Below, in pieces: positions 54,064-64,000 of a stretch of 64,000 bases of DNA. The first letter of the stretch is position 1. Each line of letters begins with the position of its first letter. The stretch is from assembly GCA_963921825.1 (NCBI GenBank), contig OY997596.1:1679001-1743000 (forward strand), written 5' to 3'. The stretch comes from Erodium maritimum. Taxonomy: Eukaryota > Streptophyta > Magnoliopsida > Geraniales > Geraniaceae. The notes beneath the pieces were generated by a model, which was given only the letters and a program-made list of their open reading frames with translations, searched no databases and had not been told where the DNA came from. The position numbers and the translations under genes are program-made.

Positions 54064-57000
54064 ATGGGGTTTCTGTTGAAAGAGGCGTTGAAGACTCTGT
54101 GCGGCGCGAGCCAGTGGAGTTACGCTGTGTTTTGGAAAATCGGTTGCCAGAATCGCGAGTAAGTTTCTGTTTGGTTCTCGAGAAAGGGAAGAGAAATGGA
54201 GTAGGAATGTGAAATAGTTGATTTTTGTTTTGTTTTGTTTTGATTGCTTTAGTTTGGTGCTCAGTAAATTGATACCCAAGTCAAACGGGCTGAACTGTGT
54301 CTAGCTCAGTGTGGTTTGGTTGAGTATATATCTGTTTGGTTCCTGAGAAACGGAAAGAAAATGGAGAATGCTATGGTGAACATTAGCTCTTGGGTACTTG
54401 TTTGTTTTGGCTTCTCCTTACAGTAAAGCAATAATTGTAAAAACTTGCGGTGAACTATGAACTATGCCAGTTTTGCAAAGGTGAACTTTTTTTTTGTTGC
54501 AAAAAATACCCCCAACTATTTCCCGTCGACAAATCCGTTATCTTTAACGGAATTTAGTCACGGGACTTTTTTTAGATATGACAGTTTTGCCCTTTACATT
54601 GTAAGTGTTTTGCAATTTGGAACCCTTATGTATACACATATTTTCGACTTTTTGTAAAAAAAAGTAACCATGTTAGTGGATTTGCGGACAGAAAATAGAT
54701 GGGGGATGTTTTTTGCAAAAAAAATAGTTCACCGATAGTATTTGCATAACGCACATAGTTCACCGCGGGGTTTTACAATTATTCCTATTGTAAACAATAC
54801 AGTTGAACAACATTTTACAAATCCAGTTGGATTTTCTTGCTCCTTTATCGGAATAGTATTTTTTAGCTTTGTAGGTTGAAATTTTGGTTCTATACTATTA
54901 TTCTGATTTGCTTTTTCCCATGTATTTTCTCAGCAACCAAACAAGGAAGTAGAGTAGTTAACATCAATGCCTATACTATAACCTGTCATGATTACATGTT
55001 AGGAGTTAGTCTCTTTAGGAATGGGCCTTGTGATTGTGATCTCTTGCTGATGTATCTTTATTTCTCTTTTTGGAAGGTAATGTTTTGGTTTGTTGTGTGT
55101 GGTCTTAAAGGATCTCAATGAAAAGCGATTTTGTATTAGATTCAGAATCAGTCCGAGGTGTTTGATTCTAGGGATAATTGCGAAAAAGCACACCTATGTA
55201 TTCATTTTTTGCAACTTGTAGCCCTCTTCTTTGATATTTACAAAAAAGTACCCTCAAGTTGTCTTTTTGTTGTAAATTGTATAAAAATGAAGATTTTACC
55301 ATTGTAATTTAGATTTTAAAAATAATAAGTAAAGAACAAAAAAATTCGTTTTTTCATATCCCTTGATTTTCTTACTCTTTGTACGTACATGAAAATTTGT
55401 ATTTTGTGTTCTTTAATTATTACTTTTTAAATTTTCAAGGGTAAAATCGTCATTTTGAAACAATTGTTCAATGTGCATCAAAAAACAAGTTCACGGCACT
55501 TTTTTTCAATTATCAAAAAAGAGGGCTACAAGTTGCAAAAAGGGATACCTCTTTGACCCCCAGGCTAACCCAAGTGGGCCTTGATTCTATTGTATTAGGT
55601 TGTCTTCTCAGGTGAGTTTATCAGTAATTGGATCGATTAGGCAACATGTGAATACATAAACTTAGAATTCCCGTTAACAAGTTTCATGTGATTGGTTGGT
55701 CCATTTGAGCTAAGTTTTTCTCTTTTCCACTGTTTGTGACCTATATCAGCTAAAGGCTTGACTGTGAAGTCGCTATTTTGTTTTTAGGGATAATTGCAAA
55801 AAAGTACATGGAGGTATTCACTTTTTTGCCACTTGTAGCCATCTTCTTTGAAAATTGCAAAGCGTGTTATGAACTTGTCTTTTTGTTGCACTGTGTATAA
55901 ATTTGTTTCAAAATGACGATTTCACCATTAGAAATTCAAATTTAAACAAAAAGGAAGAAATTGAGGGATATGAAGAGTTGGATTTTTTAAATACAGATTA
56001 TAAGAGTAAAACGTCATTTTTTAAACAATTTGCAACAAAAGGACAAGTTCGGTGTACTTTTTTTACAATTATAAAGAAGAGGGCTACAAGTTGCAAAATA
56101 TGAATACCTCAGGGCACTTTTTTGCAATTATCCATTGTTTTTATTCACTTGTTCATTTTCGTTCTTGTCTTAATGCTGTTGTTTCTTTTGATTGGCAGTT
56201 TGTTAATTTGGGAAGAAAGTCATTATGAGGCAATGACGATTCCTCGATCTGGATTACTCAATCAGTTTGAGATTCTAGCTCGAGACCCGTTCCAGACTCT
56301 GTTTAAGAAAATGATTATGGATAATCAAGTTTATGTAGTGGGCGAAGGGTACGTCTCTTCTTTTTACTTAAACCGTCAATTTTCAAGTGCTTTTCTTCGT
56401 TGTAGCGTGTATAAAGCAACCAGTTTTATTATTTTTCAGCATAGTTGGACGGTCCGCATTTACAGGAGAGCATCAATGGATTTTTTCGAGTAATTTCGTT
56501 AGTCACACCCACTCACATGAGGTATTGTTTTGATTTTTGAATACATTCAAATTGGGGTAAATTGCACATAGCGACCTTTATGAATTCCCCACAAACACGT
56601 GAACTGATTGTAAAGTTTCCAGACACATGACTACCCTTATGAATTTTGAAATGTTACCACTACCAGCCCATAAAACAGATGGAAACCATTGAAATTTTAG
56701 TTTTTCTTTTCTCTTGTGGCTTACATGTGAGTAAATTTTTAAATATCCCGAAACTACCTACTCTCATGATTTACTCTTATTTTAATTTGGGGTTAATTTT
56801 CAAAAACTACAGTAAAGTTTTGTCCACAAACGGAAGCATGCGAAAACTTTTGTCCATGCTTTGTGGGTGCATTATGTATTGCCCACAAATCTATTGAATC
56901 CAGGAAGCACTGCCCAGACCATCATTCTGAAGTTACGTTTAAACTAAAAAAGTCGTGGACAAAACTTCAGTGCACCCACAAAGCGTGGACAAAATGTTAT

Positions 57001-60000
57001 GCATGCTTCCGTTTGTGGACAAAACTTTACTGTAGTTTCTAACGATTAACCCTTTAATTTGATTATGTTCTTGAAATCCTCCATCATATTGGAATTAGAA
57101 GGTTAAAGGATGCAAATGAGCAGTTTTGGGATATTATAAAGGGATAATTGCAAAAAACTACCCTGAGGTATTCAGTTTTTGCAACTTGTAGCCCTTCTGT
57201 TTGGTAACTGCAAAAAAGTACCCTGAACTTGTCTTTTTTTTTTTGCAATTTGGGTGTAAATGATAATTTTACCCTTACTATCTAAATTTAAAAAATAATA
57301 CAAAATTTGTGTCACTTTTTTGTAGTGTATATAAAGCAACCTGTTTTATTAATAATGATTTTTTTTTGTTATACAAAGTGAAGATAAGACACTTTTTTTT
57401 TGCAATTATCAAAGAAGAGGACTACAAATTGTAAGAAGTGACTACCTCAGGGTTTTTTTTTTGCATTATTCCTATTATAAAAACCGAAATGGTTTCCGTC
57501 TATTTTGCACAATTTACAAGGATAGCCATGTCTTTGTAGAAATTTACTATGGGGCCATTGTCTGTGGGCAATTCGTGGGCAATTCATAGGAGTAGTTATG
57601 TGCAATGAACACTTTGAATTGTCTACTACATAACTTTGACCTTCTCTTCACACTTTCAGGTTTCCTATGAGCTGCATAACCAGTTTTTAGCTGGCATGCA
57701 GGTATAGTAGCTTTCAACTTATTCTCATTTCATGTATGAGTTTTGGTCACAAGGATATTAACCGTACTAGAATATTGATTTACAGACTGTTGCGGTTGTT
57801 CCTGTTCTTCCCCATGGTGTTGTACAACTTGGTTCACCCTTTGTTGTAAGTCAACTATTTTCATATACAATGCATAAGAAAATTTGTACCTGTGCATAGT
57901 AAGAACACAAAAAGAGATTATCAGTAGCAGGTTCAACTCACTTTTCAAATATAGTTCTATTTTCTCAGAACATGAATTAAAATGTGTTCAGAGTTATCTT
58001 ATTTTGCCCAACTATGTGTTGAAGTATAAGTCCCACATAGTAAGTGTATGGACAAATTGAACACTTGATAAGCATATTAGTGCCTCCACCCATCAGTTTG
58101 AGCTTTTGGGTTGGATTGGGTTTTAACACTATTACTATTTTTTGTCTTTAATATGTGTATTATATATAATAGGGTTAATAGTCCAAAACTACATCAAAAC
58201 AGACGGATGCATGCATAACGTTTTGTCCACACTTTGTGGGTGCACTGAAGTTTTGTCCACGACTTTTTTAGTTTTGATGTAATAGGGATGTTCAAAATTA
58301 TGGTCTGGGCAGTGCTTCCCGGATTGAATAGAAGCGTGGACAAAATTTCAATGCACCCACAAACCGTGGACAAAACTTCAATGCACCCACAAAAGCGTGG
58401 ACAAAACTTCAACGCACTCACAAAAACGTGTACAAAACTTCAATGCACCATACATTGTGGACAAAACTTTATGCATGCATCCATCTGCGGACAAAACTTT
58501 AATGTAGTTTTTGACAATTAACCCTATATAATAATATATAGAGATAGTTTCAAAAACTTGTGGTGAACTATGCCCGTTCTGTAACCTATATAATATACAT
58601 TTGTAGGCGTACAATTCATTGTAAACCCATCCTTAAAAATGCAAGTGGTATAAACCATTAGGGAAAATTTCAATATAATACCTTGACAAACATTTATTTG
58701 TAATATAATACCCTGGCAAACATTTATTTTCAGTTTAGTACCTAACCGTTACTTTGCTGTTATTTCCATCCAAAGAGTGTAAAAAGTCCAAAATACCCCT
58801 CACTAATAATCAAATTTTCAAAAGCATGTCATTGGTTCTTCAAACCGTACAACTTGCAAAATATCAAAATTATCCTTCATTTATCTTCAAATATTCAAAA
58901 TTTGCCATCAAAATCATATTTTTAAAAAATATAAAAAAATCATAAAAATCAGATTTTATTTTTATAAACCAGTTTTTATAAGGGTATTATTGGTAATTTT
59001 GAAAAATCAAAGGGTAATTGACTATTTTCTAAGGGTATTATTGGTATTTTGGAAAAATTAAGGGTCATGTGCTTTGCACATGACCACTTTCCACCCAAAA
59101 TTGGATGGAAAAGTAACGGTGGGTACTAAACTGAAAATAAATGTTTGCCAGGGTATTATATTGCAAAAAAACCAGTCTCAGGGTATTATATTGTAAATAA
59201 ATGTTTGCTAGGGTATTATGTTAAAATTTTCCCAACTATTATGGGCCATAAGATGGTCCAATTTTTTTTTAATATCATTTATGGCATGAATTCTAAATAT
59301 GCAGAACTTAGAATTTATTTTTATTATTAAAAACTCAATAACGGCCCATATGAGTTTACAGTAGATAGTAGATAGTGCCCCTATATTTATGTCTATCTTC
59401 GTTGCTTCAGATACAAGAGAATATGGGGTTTCTGAATGAAGTGAAGAGTTTAATCCTCCAATTAGGGTGTGTACCTGAAGCTCTTCTATATGATCACTAC
59501 CCTACAAAAGTATCCACCAAGGAGATAAACTCCACTTCTTCAGTGCCTAGCAGTTTGGCTTCCAGGCCAGTGGGCCAACCTTATTATCCTCTAATGCAAC
59601 AGGCCCAAGTGTCCGTCTTGACCTCTGCTTCAACAATCCAAGCCCCTAATCTGGTCCAAATGTCATCCAAAGCCCAAGATAATCATGGCCAATGGTCTTC
59701 TAGTCTCGATCCATGTGTTCAACCTTCACAGGGGGATGACTTGTTCGATATATTGGGCCTGGGTTTCAAAAATAAGATACTCAACAGCAATTCTCATGGT
59801 TTGATTGATAACGAGTTGGTCGCGACCCCACAGAACATGTTCATGGAAGCCTCGTCTTTTATGGATATGCACAATGCTGGTACTGACCATCTTCTCGATG
59901 CTGTGGTTTCGAAGGCTCAAGCTGTTACCAAGCAGAGCTCAGAAGATAATGTCTCTTGCAGCACAACAGTGACAAAGATCAGCAGCTCCTCGGTTCCCAA

Positions 60001-63000
60001 CACTTTTCCAACCTATGGCCGAGGCATTGGGCCAGATCGTGCTTTTGGGCTTTGTAATTCTCTCGTAAGGCCCGGATATGGCAAGGATGATGACCCAGGA
60101 AGCTGTTCTCGAACTAGCTCCATATATGGATCTCAAATCAGTTCTTGGGTTGAGCAGGGTCGTAATGTCAAGCATGACACTAGTGTTTCCACTGTATTTT
60201 CAAAGAAGACTGGTGATACTTGTAAACGGACTCGCAAGAGGCTCAAACCAGGAGAGAATCCTAGACCGAGGCCAAAAGATCGCCAAATGATCCAAGACCG
60301 TGTCAAGGAATTGCGCGAAATCGTGCCCTATGGAGCAAAAGTAATGTCTTAAACCTGATGATTGTAAAAACTTGCGGCATGCTATGTGCATTTTGCAAAT
60401 ATTATAGGTGGTTTAATTTTTGCAAATGACATCCCCAGCTATTTTCCTTCTGCAGATCCGTTATTTTTAACAGAAATTAGTCATGTGACAGCCACGTGAC
60501 TTCAATTTTATTTGGAAATGATACTTTTCCCTTTACTACGTGTTTTTTAATTCATAACCCTCATGTATACGAGTTTTGCAATTTAGAACCCTTATGTATT
60601 GTGCAGGGGTACTTTCGACTTTTTTTGCAAAAAAAAATAACCTGTTAGTTGATTTGCAGACAGAAAATAGTTGGAGGGTGTCATTTGCAAAAAAAAAAAT
60701 CACCTATAGTATTTGCAAAAAGCGCGTAGTTCACCGCACGTTTTTCCAGTTATCCTTGTACTTTTAAGAGCAAGAATAGGGTATTAGTTTATATACTGTC
60801 GAAAATATATTGACACTCCTGTCCATTTATGTGGTTTTACAGTGCAGCATAGATGCACTGCTCGAGCGAACCATCAAGCACATGCTTTTTCTGCAAAGTG
60901 TTACGAAGCATGCAGACAAGCTAAAACAGACAGGAGAGTTTAAGGTATAGACTGGTGATTTTATCAACTTTGTTTCTCTTATTACTCCATCGTGTTAGAG
61001 GTAGATTATGGTCTGGTTTTAGTTGTGGCAAAACATCATCTATCATAGGATTAGTTTCACAAAACTATACTAACCTAGTCATCTTTCTCACTTAAATACA
61101 CTGAATTTCTAAATTTTCTCACGTTACTTCATTTTAGTAACAAATGAAAAAAATGCCCTTCATTAAAGAATATGTCATTGTCTCATTGAATTTTTCCCAC
61201 ACTCCGTGAATTGTTATAGGATATTTTTGTCATTTATAACCAAAATAGAGTAAAGTGAGAAAATTTGGAAGTTTAAGTGTAGTTGAGTGAGAAAAATTAA
61301 AAGTCTGTAGTAAAGTGAGAAATGTGACAAGGTTAATGTAGCTGTGTTAAATTATCCGTTCATCTTATTGCTGAGTTTGAGATGAGAAAGTTTATGTCAA
61401 TATATGAGATCTTATAAGTTAAATACAAGGGAGAACTTAGTACTCCTCGTGTCCTAAAACGAGTGTACGCTTTCTTAGAAACCAAGGATAATTTGATGTT
61501 GGACTTTCTCCCAAATTCCCCTGATATGCTTTTGTAGTAAAAGAATTCATGGGTTCGTATTGACTTGTCATGGGGATATTATTGGTAATTCATCATATCT
61601 AGTTACCTACTACTACAAGGAAAGCAAACACTCGTCCGAGACTGCTTTTCATTGAAAAAAAGGATAATCGCAGAAAAGTACCCTAAGATATTCATTTTTT
61701 TGCAACTATAGCCTTTTTCTATGATAATTGCTACCTTGAGCTTGTCCTTTTGTTGCAATCTGTATGAAAATTTTACCCGTACAATTTAGATTTTTAAAAA
61801 TAATGTGTCAAAAACAAAATTTCCAAAATTTCATATCCCTTAATTGTCTTCCTATGTATTGTATAAAGAGTAGAAATTTAAGAAAATATGAAAATTTTGG
61901 ATTTATTTTGTTATTTAGTTATTATTTTTTAAATTTCCAAGCGTAAAATAGTCATTTAAAAACAAAATTATACCTTTGGTTATTATTGAGGTAGAGGGCC
62001 ACAACTTGCAAAAGGTGAATACCTCAGGATACTTTATTTTTTGCAATTATCATCAAAGAAAACGTGCACTATGGGACAGAAGGAGTAGAATTCTTATGGC
62101 AAAATGAGAGGTCCGGTAAGTTTGTATCTTCGATAAATGCAGATTGCTAGCAAGGAAGGTGGATTACTCTTAAGGGACAACTTTGATGGAGGAGCTACAT
62201 GGGCATTTGAGGTTGGATCGCAATCGATGGTCTGTCCTATCATAGTAGAGGATCTCGTATCTCCCCGCCAAATGCTCGTCAAGGTAGAAACTTCATCTTA
62301 TTCGTTCGCGATTCTTGATCTACAAGCTTTGTAGTACAAAGTGTTGAAATATTTATATCTCCTCTTCTTATAGATGCTTTGTGAAGAACGAGGAGTCTTC
62401 TTGGAGGTCGCTGACATGATCAAAGGATTGGGATTGACCATCTTGAAGGGAGTGATGGAGGCCCGGGATGATAAAATATGGGCACACTTTGCAGTTGAGG
62501 TAACACTATTCGATGCATACGGAATATTTATCTTTATGTATACGTATATGTAGGGATTGATTCAGGTAAAAACCACGCTTATGATGTATAGATAATTACA
62601 AAAAAAGTACCATGAGATATTCTTATTTTGCAACATGTAGGCATTTTCTTTGATAGTTGTAAAAGAGGACCTTGAACTTGTCTTTTTGTTGCAATTTGTA
62701 TGAAAATGATGATTTAACCCTTATAATTTGTATTTAAAAATAATAAGTAAAAAACAGAATAATCCAAATTCACACATTCCTTAACTTTCTACCTCTTTGT
62801 ACTTCACAAAGAGTAAGAAATTTAAGGGGGTTAAAATTTGTTATTTTTTGTTCTTTGATAATTATTTTTTAGATATGGATTGTAAGGGTAAAATTGTCAT
62901 TTTTATACAAAGTGTAGCAAAAAGACAAGTTTTGTAATTATCAAAGAAGAGAGCTACCAGTTACAAAAAGTGAAGACCTCAATACTTTTTTTGCAATTAT

Positions 63001-63399
63001 CCTTGAGAACGAATATGTACGTATATATTGGTTCAGATAGAAACCACGAGCCGAGGCATAACCGGAAACTATGAAATCAGGTTATGAAATCCAAACATTA
63101 AAAATGAAATCTAAGTCATCAGAATATGAAATATAATAAAATGAAGTTGACTTAATTGGAATATGAAATCTACATTGAGATTCAATTTCAGTCCATTATT
63201 TTGATCCAATTTAAATTTTCGTATGCAGGCAGATAGGGACGTGACTCGGATGGAAGTATTCATGTCGTTGATTCGTCTTCTGGAGCAAACCAGGAAGGGC
63301 AATGCGTCCTCGGCCGACTCCATGGATAGCAATAATATGATCGTCCATAACTCTCCCCCTCAAGTTGCATCCATACTCGCAACAGGTCAAACGCATTGA
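54064..63399 (+). CDS. LHW: LONESOME HIGHWAY-type bHLH transcription factor, ten exons
   Basis: Exons: 54064-54158, 56199-56348, 56440-56521, 57660-57701, 57786-57845, 59411-60340, 60843-60944, 62143-62283, 62374-62499, 63229-63399. All introns are GT-AG and the joined frame encodes 632 residues, near the length of Arabidopsis LHW (about 650). Residues 1-170 are the MYC-N-type domain (MGFLLKEALKTLCG, WSYAVFWKIGCQN, VVPHG-like LPHGVVQLGS). TDHLLDAVVSKA and IYGSQISSWVEQG are LHW-clade motifs. About 420-487 is an atypical bHLH (RLKPGENPRPRPKDRQMIQDR, then DALLERTIKHMLFL) lacking the His-Glu-Arg contact set. About 488-590 is ACT-like. LHW dimerises with TMO5-type bHLHs to promote cytokinin synthesis and vascular cell divisions in roots. 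A paralogue of the clade (LHL) cannot be fully excluded. Confidence 0.92.
54428..54785. mobile_element. Mutator-type MITE, family 2, in intron 1 of the LHW-type gene
   Basis: The ends GCAATAATTGTAAAAACTTG and, on the minus strand, GGAATAATTGTAAAACCCCG are inverted. Flanks TACAGTAAA and TATTGTAAA match at 7 of 9. GGTGAACTATG words lie inside both ends. A relative lies at 60357-60755. Confidence 0.75.
55171..55555. mobile_element. Mutator-type MITE, family 1, intron 1 (right end eroded)
   Basis: It starts GGGATAATTGCGAAAAAGCA and shares the TTGCAACTTGTAGCCCTCTTC and ACTTGTCTTTTTGTTGCA-type words of the family. The right arm (GGGCTACAAGTTGCAAAAAG) is present, but the final GCAATTATCC is lost or altered. 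Confidence 0.65.
55787..56134. mobile_element. Mutator-type MITE, family 1, intron 1, perfect 9-bp duplication
   Basis: GGGATAATTGCAAAAAAGTA at the left mirrors CTTTTTTGCAATTATCCA at the right. TTGTTTTTA flanks both sides exactly (55778-55786 and 56135-56143). The element ends only about 65 bp before exon 2. Confidence 0.88.
56790..57052. mobile_element. Mutator-type MITE, family 3, intron 3, perfect 9-bp duplication
   Basis: GGGTTAATTTTCAAAAACTA mirrors TAGTTTCTAACGATTAACCC. TTTAATTTG flanks both sides exactly (56781-56789 and 57053-57061). The arms carry TTTTGTCCAC and GTGGACAAAA words. A relative lies at 58172-58524. Confidence 0.88.
57141..57472. mobile_element. Mutator-type MITE, family 1, intron 3, perfect 9-bp duplication
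   Basis: GGGATAATTGCAAAAAACTA at the left pairs with TTTTTTTGCATTATTCC at the right. TATTATAAA flanks both sides exactly (57132-57140 and 57473-57481). The interior matches the family 1 consensus. Confidence 0.88.
58172..58524. mobile_element. Mutator-type MITE, family 3, intron 5, perfect 9-bp duplication
   Basis: GGGTTAATAGTCCAAAACTA mirrors TAGTTTTTGACAATTAACCC. TATATAATA flanks both sides (58163-58171 and 58525-58533). The interior repeats CGTGGACAAAACTTCAATGC about five times, so copies of a 30-bp word have expanded inside one arm. Confidence 0.88.
58605..59380. mobile_element. Diverged MITE (family of 8720-8965), split by another MITE
   Basis: TTGTAAACCCATCCTTA at the left and TTATGGCATGAATTCTAAATA at the right match the element at 8720-8965. 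The MITE 58661-59233 lies between them. The remaining halves join into one member of that family. Confidence 0.6.
58661..59233. mobile_element. MITE nested in intron 5, GGGAAAATTT ends
   Basis: GGGAAAATTTCAATATAATA pairs with TATTATGTTAAAATTTTCCC. Flanks AACCATTA (58653-58660) and AACTATTA (59234-59241) match at 7 of 8. ACAAACATTTATTT words repeat in both arms. There is no gene inside. Confidence 0.75.
60357..60755. mobile_element. Mutator-type MITE, family 2, intron 6
   Basis: ATTGTAAAAACTTGCGG at the left and CCGCACGTTTTTCCAGTTATCC at the right mirror each other, with the inner GACAGAAAATAGTTGG and CCAGCTATTTTCCTTCTG also paired. It starts about 17 bp after exon 6. The exact left end and target duplication are unclear. 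Confidence 0.65.
61048..61357. mobile_element. MITE-like inverted repeat, intron 7
   Basis: GGATTAGTTTCACAAAACTA pairs with TAGCTGTGTTAAATTATCC. TTCTCACTTAAATACACT and AGTGTAGTTGAGTGAGAA are mirrored inside. No clean 9-bp flank was found. Confidence 0.65.
61659..62050. mobile_element. Mutator-type MITE, family 1, intron 7
   Basis: AAGGATAATCGCAGAAAAGT pairs with ATACTTTATTTTTTGCAATTAT. The interior matches family 1 (TGAGCTTGTCCTTTTGTTGC). The target duplication is not exact. Confidence 0.7.
62590..63002. mobile_element. Mutator-type MITE, family 1, intron 9
   Basis: GATAATTACAAAAAAAGTAC pairs with TACTTTTTTTGCAATTATCC. The interior carries the family words CTTGAACTTGTCTTTTTGTT and AAAATGATGATTTAACCC. 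The 9-bp flank is not clear. Confidence 0.7.
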
Positions 63400-63566
63400 A
63401 CCCACCTCGTAGCTCTCCGTCAACTCGAATCTTCGAATCTACTCACAATAATTATCAGGAAAGATTATGCAAGTATTGAGGAAACCTTCATTTTTAGCGT
63501 TCTTTAATGTCTTACAACGACCCGTCGGGACTTATACCTCATGGGGGACAATTTCATACATGTGAC
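63400..63566 (+). other. 3' flank / 3' UTR of the LHW-type gene
   Basis: Sequence directly after the TGA stop. It should hold the 3' untranslated region. No canonical AATAAA was found; AATAATTATC near 63447 is only a weak candidate. Confidence 0.4.
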
Positions 63567-63720
63567 TGTTAGAATATAATTATAATTGAACCTTCAACTA
63601 TCAGCTTAAGCTTTTAGTTGAGTTGGTTCTCTTACATGGTATCAGAGCTTGTTACCTCACGGATCCGGATTCAAACCCCACTCTTTACAAAAAATTCTAA
63701 TTTCCTGTCTATTTATCAAA
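63567..63720 (+). mobile_element. TRIM-like element: 70-bp LTR plus tRNA-Met primer site
   Basis: TGTTAGAATATAATTATAAT...CTTACA (63567-63636) has TG...CA ends. TGGTATCAGAGC (63637-63648), the primer site for initiator tRNA-Met, follows at once. A very short LTR with this primer site fits a TRIM, a terminal-repeat retrotransposon in miniature. A second LTR is not seen before the window ends. Confidence 0.65.
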
Positions 63721-63751
63721 TTTACCCATAATGGGTCAGCCCTTATCACTG

Positions 63752-63830
63752 TTCTAAAAATCCCGACTGGGCGCCGCCTAGGCGCCCGCCTACGCCTAGC
63801 CGCCTAGGCGATTTCTACAATTTTACGTAG
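63752..63830. repeat. GCGCCTAGGCG-rich palindromic repeat
   Basis: Starting at CACTGTTCTAAAAATCCCGA, the sequence carries GGCGCC, CCTAGG and CGCCTAGGCG words in tandem, then AT-rich DNA. It looks like one end of a dispersed plant repeat cut by the window edge. The class was not determined. Confidence 0.5.
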
Positions 63831-64000
63831 TATACTGACTCAATTAAAATAATAAGATGGTTATGATGTTGGTGATATTAGAGTTTGTGCTTCTGAATTG
63901 TTTGGTGTTATTTTTTAGGTATTTTAGATATTAGTTACCATTTTTAATGTAATGAAATGCATATTTAATTTCTATATATAATAATATATCTATTAAAAAT

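Larger units (their letters stand above)
56554..57606. mobile_element. Possible outer MITE holding two nested MITEs, intron 3
   Basis: GGGTAAATTGCACATAGCGACC at the left has a weak mirror (GAGTAGTTATGTGCAAT) near 57590-57606. GATGGAAACCATT and AATGGTTTCCGTC also pair across the insert. The ends are not exact, so this is a tentative outer element into which 56790-57052 and 57141-57472 inserted. Confidence 0.4.

Noticed and set aside
63637-63700. tRNA gene at the tRNA-like words TGGTATCAGAGC and GGATTCAAACCCC
   Set aside because: The first is complementary to the tRNA-Met 3' end, hence a primer site. No cloverleaf can be drawn.

Overview
This is nuclear DNA from a flowering plant, most likely a eudicot. 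The signs are spliced genes with GT-AG introns, two plant protein families (LONESOME HIGHWAY-type bHLH and R3HCC1L-type), and a dense load of plant-type transposons: Tat/Athila-like and other Ty3/gypsy elements, L1 LINEs, PIF/Harbinger, Mutator- and hAT-type MITEs. No bacterial or organelle gene was recognised. The species cannot be named from the sequence.

Layout. 1-6395 is a head-to-tail array of a 1296-bp unit (about 4.9 copies). Each unit joins a broken Ty3/gypsy gag fragment to a CCAAGG minisatellite with a 10/11-bp period. A further minisatellite block (6541-6701) abuts a broken PIF/Harbinger ORF1 (6702-7792). 8208-12643 (minus) holds a complete seven-exon gene for an R3HCC1L-like protein, with MITEs in its introns. 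12871-16218 is a three-level nest: a Mutator-type MITE, split by a non-LTR element, itself split by a solo LTR. 16534-23207 (minus) and 26664-32697 (plus) are two young non-autonomous LTR retrotransposons. Their LTRs are unrelated by eye, but they share a tRNA-Asp-type primer site, a polypurine region and one intact ORF that starts with a CCHC knuckle. Between them lies a second broken PIF ORF1 (24049-25393). 32.7-44.1 kb is gene-free: a VNTR, LINE tails, an old duplication of about 2 kb, several MITEs and RT-less non-LTR insertions with clear target duplications. 44.7-53.3 kb holds a 5'-truncated L1 and a long decayed L1 carrying a hAT-like MITE. 53.3-63.4 kb is a complete ten-exon LHW-type bHLH gene (plus) with two upstream ORFs and many Mutator-type MITEs in its introns. 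The last 0.4 kb holds a TRIM-like LTR with a tRNA-Met primer site.

Only two loci look like working host genes: the R3HCC1L-like protein and the LHW-type regulator of vascular development. No functional link between them is visible. The rest is transposons, their target duplications and tandem repeats. The retrotransposon ORF shared by the two LTR elements is the best candidate for something not yet described.
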